15,960 nucleotides of DNA from JAWVZU01 sp033722075 (GTDB taxonomy: Bacteria; Pseudomonadota; Gammaproteobacteria; Xanthomonadales; SZUA-38), in the NCBI GenBank assembly GCA_033722075.1, contig JAWVZU010000059.1, forward strand, positions 1 to 15,960, read 5' to 3'. Of the stretch, positions 1 to 6,443 are shown piece by piece (position 1 is the stretch's first letter; each line of letters opens with the position of its first letter). The notes beneath the pieces were generated by a model. The model saw nothing but the letters and a program-made list of their open reading frames with translations, had not been told where the DNA came from and did not search any database. The translations under genes and the position numbers were made by a program.

Positions 1-104
1 CGATTGAGTGACATCAGGGCGGTCTCCGAGCTGGAGAAGAACCCGGAGAGCAGGATCAGGACAACCAGGGCAGTGATCAGGGTGCTAAGGGGTATGTCGT
101 CCAA
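1..104 (-). CDS. CorB/YfjD-like transporter with DUF21 (CNNM) domain, N-terminal fragment
   Basis: Only the first 34 or so codons are present; the gene runs off the left edge. The reverse strand from a TTG start at 104 reads MDDIPLSTLITALVVLILLS, then a GFFSSSETALMSLNR segment. This opening amphipathic piece, first membrane helix and SETA/LN motif are typical of the HlyC/CorC (CNNM) family, inner-membrane proteins linked to Mg2+/Co2+ efflux or tolerance. The TTG is the only usable start between the stop of the upstream ypjD gene (132-134) and the conserved DDIPL segment, so the start is fairly secure even though no good ribosome site is visible. The gap to ypjD is under 30 bases. ypjD next to yfjD is also the E. 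coli order, which supports the call and a shared transcript. The exact ion cannot be told from this piece. Confidence 0.8.
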   Translation of the reverse strand, partial: MDDIPLSTLITALVVLILLSGFFSSSETALMSLN

Positions 105-131
105 GTCGGGCGGCGGGTCTTTGAGGGCGGA

Positions 132-935
132 TCAAACGCGGTGCAGGATCAGTTCGAGGACTAGTTTGCTACCAAAATAGGCCAGCAGCAACACCAGCAT
201 GCCCGCCAGCGTCATGCGGATCGCCATCCGGCCGCGCCACCCGTAGCGCCAGCGTCCCCACAGCAGGGTCCCGAAGACGAACCAGCCGACGGTGGAGAGA
301 ACGGTCTTGTGGACCAGGTGCTGGGCCATGAGGTTGTCCACGAAGAACAGGCCGGTAATGAGCGTCAGGGTCAGCAGGGCGAAGCCCAGCCAGATCAGCT
401 GAAACAGAAGGTGCTCCATCGCCTCCAGGGGCGGCAGGGCACTAAGGATGCCGCCGAGCCGGTGACTGCGCAGCGTGCGTTCCTGTACGGCCAGGAGGAT
501 GGCCTGGGTGGCCGCGATGGTCAGGATCGCATAACCGAACAGGGCCAGGGCGATATGCACATCCATCTGCCACCCATAGGTGACGAACAATTCCCGGCCG
601 CGCCCGAAGGTCATCTGCAGGCTGATCGCCAGGGCGCCCAGCGGGTACAGCACGACTCCGAGAATCTCCATCGGCCGCAGCAGGCTTCCGGCGAGACTGA
701 GGACGATCACCACCCACGCCACGACGGAAAGGGACGTGAAAAAGCTGAAATTCAATCCGCCTTCCGAGAGCGCCGTGGCGGCCAGGCTGACCGCGTGCGC
801 CAGGGCTGCCAGCGTTGCCGCAGGCAGGATCTTGCGACGTTCGACGTTGCGGCCCCGCCGGAAGTCCAGGAGAACGATGGACGCGGCGGCCAGATAGAGG
901 GCGATGGCCAGCAGGCCGGAAATCAGATTCAGCAT
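132..935 (-). CDS. ypjD: YpjD inner-membrane protein, CcsA/HemX cytochrome c assembly family
   Basis: A 267-residue, strongly hydrophobic protein with about eight predicted membrane segments. Family signatures are visible: a SFFTSLSVVAWVV segment near residues 64-77, DVHIALALFGYA near 123-135, the LPPLEAMEHLLFQLIWLGF stretch near 166-185, and HKTVLSTVGWFVFGTLLWGRWR near 210-230 with a conserved His-Lys and Gly-Trp-Arg. These belong to the CcsA/CcmC/HemX family, whose best-studied members handle heme for cytochrome c assembly. The exact role of YpjD is unsettled: HemX-like members affect tetrapyrrole synthesis and E. coli ypjD has been linked to YfjD transporter function. The ATG at 935 has an AAAGG upstream but at a rather long spacing. 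It lies about 40 bases after the ATL gene. In E. coli the divergent neighbour is ffh; here it is the tail of a serA-led gene string. Confidence 0.88.
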   Translation of the reverse strand: MLNLISGLLAIALYLAAASIVLLDFRRGRNVERRKILPAATLAALAHAVSLAATALSEGGLNFSFFTSLSVVAWVVIVLSLAGSLLRPMEILGVVLYPLGALAISLQMTFGRGRELFVTYGWQMDVHIALALFGYAILTIAATQAILLAVQERTLRSHRLGGILSALPPLEAMEHLLFQLIWLGFALLTLTLITGLFFVDNLMAQHLVHKTVLSTVGWFVFGTLLWGRWRYGWRGRMAIRMTLAGMLVLLLAYFGSKLVLELILHRV

Positions 936-974
936 GCGAACATCATACCTTTGCTGGGCCCACTGGTGCGACGG

Positions 975-1328
975 TCACTGTTCGTCCGGCCGGGGGCCCC
1001 AGAGAATTGCATCGAGCGGGCGATCCCAGCCGAACGCCTCCAGGTCGACCCGCCCGTCGCAAAGGGTGACCCCCTCGTCCTCCAGCAGGCGACGCTGGCG
1101 ATGGTAGGCGTCCGAGCCCTCCGGGAAAGCCAGGCGCCCGTCGGCCCGGATCACCCGGTGCCATGGCAGATCCAGGTCTTTCGGGGCGCGCCGCAGTGCA
1201 GTGCCGACAAGGCGGGCCCGGCGTGGCAAACCGGCGAGGCGGGCGATGCGCCCGTAGCTGGCCACGGTGCCGGCGGGGATGCTAGCGATGACCGAGTAGA
1301 TGGCGGCGTAGTCAGCCATGGCCGGCAT
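975..1328 (-). CDS. Alkyltransferase-like protein (ATL), Ybaz type, PWHR active site
   Basis: A 117-residue protein matching the C-terminal DNA-binding domain of O6-alkylguanine-DNA alkyltransferases. The catalytic PCHR motif is replaced by PWHR (Pro55-Trp56-His57-Arg58), so the protein cannot accept an alkyl group. This is the hallmark of ATL proteins such as E. coli YbaZ, which bind O6-alkylguanine, flip it out and are thought to recruit nucleotide excision repair. Other expected elements are the IPAGTVASYG segment (19-26) and the arginine-finger RARLVG (37-42). The acidic, proline-rich C-terminal tail is slightly longer than in YbaZ. The ATG at 1328 is used here; an ATG three codons later (1319) is equally possible, and both sit near one weak AGG. 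Either start overlaps the end of the preceding hydrolase gene (stop at 1312-1314), suggesting translational coupling. Confidence 0.93.
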   Translation of the reverse strand: MPAMADYAAIYSVIASIPAGTVASYGRIARLAGLPRRARLVGTALRRAPKDLDLPWHRVIRADGRLAFPEGSDAYHRQRRLLEDEGVTLCDGRVDLEAFGWDRPLDAILWGPRPDEQ

Positions 1329-2199
1329 GAACCTGGTCTGCGATCAGCTCCGCGATCCGCGGCTGATAGGTGGGGCGGAGATCATGCCCCATGCCCGGCA
1401 GGATGTGCAGCGCCGCGCCGGGAATCGCGTGGGCCGTGGCCACGCCCGCGGCAGGGCGGATCAGCGGATCCGAGTCACCGTGGATGACCAGCGCGGGAAG
1501 CCGGAGGCGCCGCAGCAGAGGCACCCGGGATTTCTCGGCGACGATCGCCGCGAACTGGCGCCAGAATCCGCTCAGGTCGCTGCTTCGTCGGTAGAAGGCG
1601 GTGACGAGCTCGCGCACCTCGTCCTCGCTTGGCACGTCGCCGGGGCTGCCGATGGCGCGCCAGAAACGGACACCGTGGCGAATCCGCTCTTCGAGGGTGG
1701 GCCCCGGACTGTGCAGCATCAGACGCATGATGTCCGGACGCGGCCAGCCGTAGCGCAGCTGGTCGGTCGTGGACATCATCGAGCACAGGCTCGCGGCCCG
1801 ATCGGGCCGGCGGATGGCCACCAGCTGGGCGATCATGCCGCCCATCGAGGCCCCGACGATGTGCGCCCTCGGAATGGCCAGGTAGTCGAGCAGCCCGACC
1901 GTATCGTCGGCCATCGCCGAGAGCGGGTAGGGTGGATTGACCGGCAATCCGAGGCTCCTGCGGGCGATCAGCGCCCCGGGCCGCGGCTGACCGAGGTGCT
2001 TGAGGCGCGAGCTGAGCCCTATATCCCGATTGTCGAAGCGGATAACCCGCAAACCGCGCTCGATCAGCTGGTCGCAAAAGGGATCGGGCCAGGCGATCAG
2101 CTGCATGCCGAAACCCATGATGAGCACCACGGGCGGGTCGTCGGGATCGCCGAGAACCTCGTATTCCAGATGGAGGTTATCGAGCTGGGCGCGGGGCAT
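1312..2199 (-). CDS. Alpha/beta-hydrolase fold protein
   Basis: A 295-residue single-domain hydrolase. A classic triad can be read: nucleophile Ser118 in GASMGG (116-121), Asp244 in HGDSDPLI (240-247), and His272 in PGMGHDL (268-274). The oxyanion-loop Gly29-Phe30 lies in a VVLIMGFG strand-turn. The DNRDIGLSS segment (56-64) is characteristic of the group often annotated as aclacinomycin methylesterase RdmC-like or as general carboxylesterases; the natural substrate is not known and should not be inferred from that name. No signal peptide is seen, so it is probably cytoplasmic. It starts 11 bases after serA and overlaps the ATL gene at its end. It therefore sits inside a compact string, but nothing ties its chemistry to serine synthesis or DNA repair. 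Confidence 0.88.
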   Translation of the reverse strand: MPRAQLDNLHLEYEVLGDPDDPPVVLIMGFGMQLIAWPDPFCDQLIERGLRVIRFDNRDIGLSSRLKHLGQPRPGALIARRSLGLPVNPPYPLSAMADDTVGLLDYLAIPRAHIVGASMGGMIAQLVAIRRPDRAASLCSMMSTTDQLRYGWPRPDIMRLMLHSPGPTLEERIRHGVRFWRAIGSPGDVPSEDEVRELVTAFYRRSSDLSGFWRQFAAIVAEKSRVPLLRRLRLPALVIHGDSDPLIRPAAGVATAHAIPGAALHILPGMGHDLRPTYQPRIAELIADQVHAGHG

Positions 2200-2210
2200 C
2201 AGGTAACCAG

Positions 2211-3440
2211 CTAGTAGAGAACGCGAGTGCGGATCGTGCCGGGCACTTCGCCCAGTTCGGCGAGCAGATCCTCGGGCGGCTCGTCGGTCTCGATGTCCAT
2301 GACCACGTAGCCGATCCGGTCCCGGGTCTGCAGGTACTGGCTGGCGATATTGGCGTCGTGCTCGGAGAAGACCCGGTTGACGCCCTGCAGGACGCCCGGT
2401 TCGTTGCGGTGGATGTGGAGGATGCGGCGGCGTCCGGCCAGATCGGGCATGGCCACCTCGGGGAAGTTGACCGCCGAGAGGGTGGAGCCATTGTCGCTGT
2501 AGCGGACCAGCTTCGAGGCCACCTCCTGGGCGATGTTCTGCTGCGCCTCCTCGGTGCTGCCGCCCACGTGGGGTGTCAGCAGCACCTGATCCATGCCCCG
2601 CAGCCGGGACTCAAAGATGTCCTGGTTGGACTTCGGCTCGCTGGGAAACACGTCGATGGCCGCGCCGGCGAGGTGACCACGATCCAGGGCATCGGCCAGC
2701 GCATCGATGTCGACCACCGAGCCTCGCGACGCATTGATCAGGAAGGAATCCTGGCGCATTGAGTTCAATTCCTCGTGGCCGATCATCTTCTCGGTCAGTT
2801 CGGTCTGGGGCACGTGCAGAGAAACCACGTCGGCTCTTCGCAAGAGGTTGGTCAGCGACGGGCAGGCCGAGGCATTGCCCAGGGGCAGCTTTTCGGCGAT
2901 GTCGAAATAGATGACCTGCATCCCCAGCGCCTCGGCGAGGACGCCTAGCTGCGTGCCGATATGACCGTAGCCGATGATCCCCAGCGTCTTGCCCCGGATC
3001 TCGTGCGATCCGCTGGCCGATTTCAGCCAGTGGCCCCGATGCGCAGCGGCGTTGCGCTGCGGCACGCCGCGCATGAGCATCACCACCTCGGCCAGGACCA
3101 GCTCAGCGACGCTGCGGGTGTTTGAGAATGGTGCGTTGAACACGGGGACGCCCTGCAGCTGGGCCGCCTCGAGGTCAACCTGGTTGGTGCCGATACAGAA
3201 GCAGCCGACCGCATTGAGCCGCGGCGCCGCGGCGAGCACCTGGGCGTCCAGCTGGGTCCGGGAGCGGATTCCGACGAAATGGGCAGGTTCCAGGGAATGC
3301 CTCAGTTCATCGCCGGTCAGCGACGCGCTGCGCACGTCCAGGTTGTGATAGCCCGCTTCTTCAAGAACGGCGACGGCGCGCGGGTGGACGCCTTCCAGAA
3401 GGAGGATCCTGATCTTGTCCTTGCTGAGTGACAATGGCAT
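2211..3440 (-). CDS. serA: D-3-phosphoglycerate dehydrogenase, ACT-domain (serine-inhibited) type
   Basis: Catalyses the NAD-linked oxidation of 3-phosphoglycerate, the first step of serine synthesis. With the start at 3440 the protein is 409 residues, against 410 in E. coli, and begins MPLSLSKDKIRILL like the E. coli protein. Visible motifs are the Rossmann GYGHIG (157-162), substrate-site NAPFSNTRSVAELV, and catalytic Arg239 (NASRGS), Glu268 and His291 (TPHVGG). It ends in a single ACT domain finishing in VLY. In the ACT domain His344, Asn346 and Asn364 match E. coli serine-binding positions, so feedback inhibition by serine is expected. An upstream in-frame ATG at 3476 would add 12 non-conserved residues; I prefer 3440 on family length. 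E. coli SerA also reduces 2-oxoglutarate to D-2-hydroxyglutarate, which gives meaning to the divergent dehydrogenase gene next door. Confidence 0.96.
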   Translation of the reverse strand: MPLSLSKDKIRILLLEGVHPRAVAVLEEAGYHNLDVRSASLTGDELRHSLEPAHFVGIRSRTQLDAQVLAAAPRLNAVGCFCIGTNQVDLEAAQLQGVPVFNAPFSNTRSVAELVLAEVVMLMRGVPQRNAAAHRGHWLKSASGSHEIRGKTLGIIGYGHIGTQLGVLAEALGMQVIYFDIAEKLPLGNASACPSLTNLLRRADVVSLHVPQTELTEKMIGHEELNSMRQDSFLINASRGSVVDIDALADALDRGHLAGAAIDVFPSEPKSNQDIFESRLRGMDQVLLTPHVGGSTEEAQQNIAQEVASKLVRYSDNGSTLSAVNFPEVAMPDLAGRRRILHIHRNEPGVLQGVNRVFSEHDANIASQYLQTRDRIGYVVMDIETDEPPEDLLAELGEVPGTIRTRVLY

Positions 3441-3473
3441 CGCTTGAGCTGGCCTGCTTGACGAAAGAGCGGT

Positions 3474-3503
3474 CATTTAGCCGAAGGTGGTTCCATCATT
3501 CAA
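3474..3503 (-). promoter_or_regulatory. Possible serA promoter
   Basis: Read on the minus strand there is TTGAAT (3498-3503), an 18-base spacer, and TAAATG (3474-3479). The -35 matches consensus at four of six positions, the -10 only at three. If real, transcription would begin downstream of the ATG at 3476 and so favour 3440 as the serA start. Weak evidence. Confidence 0.2.
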
Positions 3504-3512
3504 GGGGACTGA

Positions 3513-3518
3513 TAGCAT
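3513..3518 (+). promoter_or_regulatory. Possible -10 element giving a leaderless D2HGDH transcript
   Basis: TAGCAT, of the TANNNT form, ends seven bases before the ATG at 3526. That start has no ribosome-binding site at normal spacing; the nearest purine run, AAGGGG, is 18 bases away. The geometry is that of a leaderless message starting at or next to the A of ATG. No convincing -35 is visible. Confidence 0.3.
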
Positions 3519-3525
3519 TCGCTGC

Positions 3526-4896
3526 ATGAATATTCCCCAGCTCTTCGCGGATGCCCTGCCGGACCTGCGGGTCTCGACTGCGCCGGACGATCTCGAGGCC
3601 TACGGCCAGGACTGGACGCGCCTGGTCAAGCCCGCGCCGTCGGCCATTGTCTTTCCGGCGTCGACCGAGGAGGTCGTGAAGCTGGTCCGGTTGGCTCGCC
3701 GGGAAGCGCTGCACCTGGTGCCCTCCGGCGGCCGTACCGGCCTCAGCGGCGGAGCCAGCGCCGGGCACGGCGAGGTGGTGGTTTCGCTGGACCGCATGGA
3801 TCGCATCCTGGATTTCGATCCGGTCGATCGGCTGGTCCATGTCCAGGCCGGTGTCGTTACCCAGAAGCTGCAGGAGTTCGCCGCGGAACAGGGACTCTCC
3901 TATCCGGTTGATTTTGCGTCCAAGGGCTCCAGCCAGATCGGCGGCAACATCGCTACCAACGCCGGCGGCATCAAGGTGCTGCGCTACGGCATGACCCGCG
4001 ACTGGGTGGCCGGCCTGGAAGTCGTGACCGGCACGGGCGAAGTGCTCGAACTGAACCGCGGGCTGATCAAGAACGCCACCGGCTACGACCTGCGGCATCT
4101 GTTCATCGGCAGCGAGGGCACGCTGGGCATCATCGTCGGCGCCACCATGGAACTGGCCGAGCCACCCCCGGCGCAGGCCGTGATGGTGCTGGCAACCGAT
4201 TCGATGAGCGCGGTGATGGAGATCTTTCGCCTGGCCCGCAACCGCCTGGCTCTGTCGGCCTTCGAGTTCTTTTCCCGGCCGGCGCTGGAAAAAGTGCTCG
4301 CCAGGCATTCGCTCCAGCGACCCTTGGAATCGAGCGCCGAGTACTATTGCCTGCTCGAATTCGACCAGGACGAGGATGCGGCCCTCGGGTTCTTCGAGGC
4401 GGCCATGGAAGGGGGCTGGGCCGACGATGGCGTGGTCAGTCAGAGTGAAGCCCAGGCGCAGGCCCTGTGGGCCTTACGCGAGAACATCAGCGAGTCGATC
4501 GCCCCGGATCTGCCGTACAAGAACGACCTGGCCGTGCGGGTCTCGGCGGTGCCTGCGTTCCTGGAAGAGTTGGATGCGCTGGTCGCCGAACGCTATCCGG
4601 ACTTCGAGGTGGTCTGGTTCGGCCATATCGGCGACGGCAACCTCCACCTCAACATCCTCAAGCCGGCAGAACTCGAACCGGAGGCCTTCCGGTCCGCCTG
4701 CGAGGGCGTCAACGACGAGGTCTTCGCCCTGGTGCGAAATTACGGAGGCAGCATCTCCGCCGAGCACGGGGTCGGTCTGCTCAAGCGACCGTACCTCGAC
4801 TACAGCCGGAGCGCCGAAGAGCTGGCGGCGTTCCGGGCCATCAAACAGGTCTTCGACCCGGATCGGATCATGAATCCCGGAAAGCTCATCGACTGA
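3526..4896 (+). CDS. FAD-linked D-2-hydroxyglutarate dehydrogenase (GlcD/DLD family)
   Basis: A 456-residue flavoprotein from the ATG at 3526. The N-terminal FAD-binding type 4 (PCMH) domain shows the pyrophosphate loop PSGGRTGLSGGA (66-77), GGNIATNAGG (139-148), KNATGYDLRHL and GSEGTLGI (195-202). The C-terminal FAD-oxidase domain shows HIGDGNLHLN (367-376) and SAEHGVGLLKRPYL (411-424), carrying the metal- and substrate-binding His and Glu-His, and it ends in the usual FDPDRIMNPGKL. The family includes glycolate, D-lactate and D-2-hydroxyglutarate dehydrogenases. I choose the last because the gene is divergent from serA, an arrangement described in Pseudomonas, where this enzyme reoxidises D-2-hydroxyglutarate made by SerA and passes electrons to an electron-transfer flavoprotein. 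A GTG at 3487 could extend it by 13 residues, but that piece looks non-conserved. Substrate is inferred from context. Confidence 0.85.
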   Translation: MNIPQLFADALPDLRVSTAPDDLEAYGQDWTRLVKPAPSAIVFPASTEEVVKLVRLARREALHLVPSGGRTGLSGGASAGHGEVVVSLDRMDRILDFDPVDRLVHVQAGVVTQKLQEFAAEQGLSYPVDFASKGSSQIGGNIATNAGGIKVLRYGMTRDWVAGLEVVTGTGEVLELNRGLIKNATGYDLRHLFIGSEGTLGIIVGATMELAEPPPAQAVMVLATDSMSAVMEIFRLARNRLALSAFEFFSRPALEKVLARHSLQRPLESSAEYYCLLEFDQDEDAALGFFEAAMEGGWADDGVVSQSEAQAQALWALRENISESIAPDLPYKNDLAVRVSAVPAFLEELDALVAERYPDFEVVWFGHIGDGNLHLNILKPAELEPEAFRSACEGVNDEVFALVRNYGGSISAEHGVGLLKRPYLDYSRSAEELAAFRAIKQVFDPDRIMNPGKLID

Positions 4897-4898
4897 AG

Positions 4899-4916
4899 GG
4901 GCGCCCGTCGGCGCTC
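4899..4916. terminator. Hairpin between converging genes
   Basis: GGGCGCC (4899-4905), loop CGTC, GGCGCTC (4910-4916) form a seven-pair stem with one G-U pair. It fills the 18-base gap between the D2HGDH stop and the stop of the converging PDZ gene, whose stop codon lies in one arm. There is no T-tract on either side, so it is at best a weak bidirectional terminator or a transcript-end stabiliser. Confidence 0.35.
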
Positions 4917-5925
4917 AGGAATCGGTCTCGTCCTCCGTATCGAAGCCGAACCGGTAATCGAAGAACAGCTTGTGCGGTGATCCTTCAGGCGCGGTCACTT
5001 CAACGTCGATCGTGCGCCCGTCGCGAACCACCTCGAGGACGACGATATCGCCGGGTTCGCGGTCCCGCAGCAGGCGCATCACCTCCTTCGGCGAGGCCAC
5101 GGCCTCCCCTTCGACGCCGACGATCACGTCTCCCGCAATCAGGTCGGGATCCTGGACACCTGTTGCGTCCAGCACCAGGGCGCCTCGCTCGGTTCCGAAG
5201 TAGCGGCCCAACTGGGAATTCAGCTGGGCCAGCTCGAGTCCGGACCACTGCCAGCCGAAGTTCCAGACCTGCCAGGACTGGTCGTCCCCGAAGCGGAAGG
5301 CGCGCATTTCGGGTGCCCGGGCCCGCAGCCGGTCCAGGTCGGCACGCAGATCCTCCAGCCGCAGTGACAGCGGCGCCTCCGGCGCGAGGACGCCGCCCAG
5401 GCCTTCCACGTCGATCCGAATGTTTGGCGTATGCATCTCGGCCTCGACGGTGAGGGTGCGCTCCTGTCCTTCACCGGTACGCACGTCGAGGGTGTAGCGA
5501 TCGCCTTCCTGCATGTCGTCCAGTAGCGCCCGGGCGCGGTCTACCGCATCCGACCCGGCCAGGTCGACCCCGTCGATGGCGACGATGACATCGCCGGGGT
5601 TGAGGCCGGCCTTTTCGGCCGGACCTCCCGGAGTGACCCCGCTGAGGCGAACGCCTCTGCGATCGGGATCATCGGCCATGACTACGCCGATCATGGGGCG
5701 GGCGGTGTGGGTGAAGAACTGGCGGTGGACGACTGGAGCATGGCGATCGCCCATGGCGTCACGCAGTGCCTCGGTTGCCCTGCGCAGTTCGTCGCGCGCT
5801 CTCTCCACGGCCTTGCGGGCGGCTTCGATCTCCGCCTCGTCAGCAGTAAAGCCGGGCGTGCTCGCGCATGCGGCAAGCGCTGCCAGGATCATGATGACTT
5901 TTGCTTTGTGCATGATTGTTCTCAT
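4915..5925 (-). CDS. Two-PDZ-domain envelope protein, probable lipoprotein, in sigma-factor operon
   Basis: A 336-residue protein. The N-terminus has a short basic region, a hydrophobic stretch and a lipobox Leu17-Ala18-Ala19-Cys20, so it is probably lipidated at Cys20; residue 21 is Ala, not Asp, which favours the outer membrane. An alternative is ordinary cleavage near Ala28. A charged helix, likely coiled coil, covers residues 29-58. PDZ 1 (about 78-163) has the MIGVVM binding strand and PGGPAEKAGLNPGDVIVAIDG. A charged helical spacer with a Trp-rich patch (218-227) leads to PDZ 2 (about 228-314, with LIAGDVIVGVEGEAV). The tail is acidic. There is no protease domain or Ser-His-Asp triad, so it is not a DegS/DegP-type enzyme. 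The start ATG overlaps the anti-sigma stop as ATGA, so the two are translationally coupled. I infer a role in sensing or assembling envelope signals for this sigma factor; the function is not known. Confidence 0.85.
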   Translation of the reverse strand: MRTIMHKAKVIMILAALAACASTPGFTADEAEIEAARKAVERARDELRRATEALRDAMGDRHAPVVHRQFFTHTARPMIGVVMADDPDRRGVRLSGVTPGGPAEKAGLNPGDVIVAIDGVDLAGSDAVDRARALLDDMQEGDRYTLDVRTGEGQERTLTVEAEMHTPNIRIDVEGLGGVLAPEAPLSLRLEDLRADLDRLRARAPEMRAFRFGDDQSWQVWNFGWQWSGLELAQLNSQLGRYFGTERGALVLDATGVQDPDLIAGDVIVGVEGEAVASPKEVMRLLRDREPGDIVVLEVVRDGRTIDVEVTAPEGSPHKLFFDYRFGFDTEDETDS

Positions 5926-6443
5926 AGTGAATTGGAGGCCAGCGTGACCGGTATCCGGGTCACGATGGGTGTGGGTTGATCGGACCCGTCGTTCGCCAGG
6001 TGACCCATCGCGTGGACGGCGACGAGATCGTCGAGCAGCAGGGCCCGCTGTTGCCAGAGCATGAGGCGCAGCTCGTCGGACTCGGCACGGGCCAGGCTCG
6101 CATCGATTGCGGCCACCATGTCCTCGAGTTCGGCCATGGCCACCGCCTGATGACCCCGGTAGGCGGCCGTCCGGCCCCGTACCGATCGGAGCTGTTCTTC
6201 GAGAACCTGGGAATAGGTGATCCAGGCCGCCAGTTCCGGGTCTTCCGGCCGATCCGGTAACGGCATATCCCGATCGAGGAACAGGCCGCCGGCGAGAACC
6301 AGCACCAGGACCGCCGCTGCGGCCCAGGGCCAGGCCCGCCGGGGCTTGGGCTGCATCCGCGCTTCCAGGGCCGCCCAGGCATCGCCCGGCGGGTCCAGTT
6401 GCGGAAGGCCACGCAGTTTCAGAGGGTCGCGGGTGTCGTGCAT
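5922..6443 (-). CDS. Single-pass membrane anti-sigma factor (putative)
   Basis: A 173-residue protein of anti-sigma layout. It has a cytoplasmic N-terminus of about 37 residues, one membrane helix (about 38-56) preceded by basic KPRR residues, and a periplasmic part that looks mostly helical (about 68-145). The short N-terminal segment LRGLPQLDPPGDAWAALEAR resembles the LP...PP.D.W..I.AR segment common in anti-sigma factors partnered with ECF sigma factors. No zinc-binding HxxxCxxC motif is present, so it is not a ZAS-type redox sensor. Its ATG lies 25 bases inside the end of the sigma gene, and its TGA overlaps the ATG of the PDZ gene. This tight coupling to the sigma gene is the main support for the assignment; direct sequence similarity by eye is modest. 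Release of the sigma factor, perhaps by proteolysis, is inferred. Confidence 0.75.
   Translation of the reverse strand: MHDTRDPLKLRGLPQLDPPGDAWAALEARMQPKPRRAWPWAAAAVLVLVLAGGLFLDRDMPLPDRPEDPELAAWITYSQVLEEQLRSVRGRTAAYRGHQAVAMAELEDMVAAIDASLARAESDELRLMLWQQRALLLDDLVAVHAMGHLANDGSDQPTPIVTRIPVTLASNSL

Noticed and set aside
309..2214. Long plus-strand frames opposite ypjD, ATL and the hydrolase (309-1487 and 1318-2214)
   Set aside because: Both are rich in Gln, His, Arg and Gly, lack motifs, and lie antisense to genes with clear family signatures.
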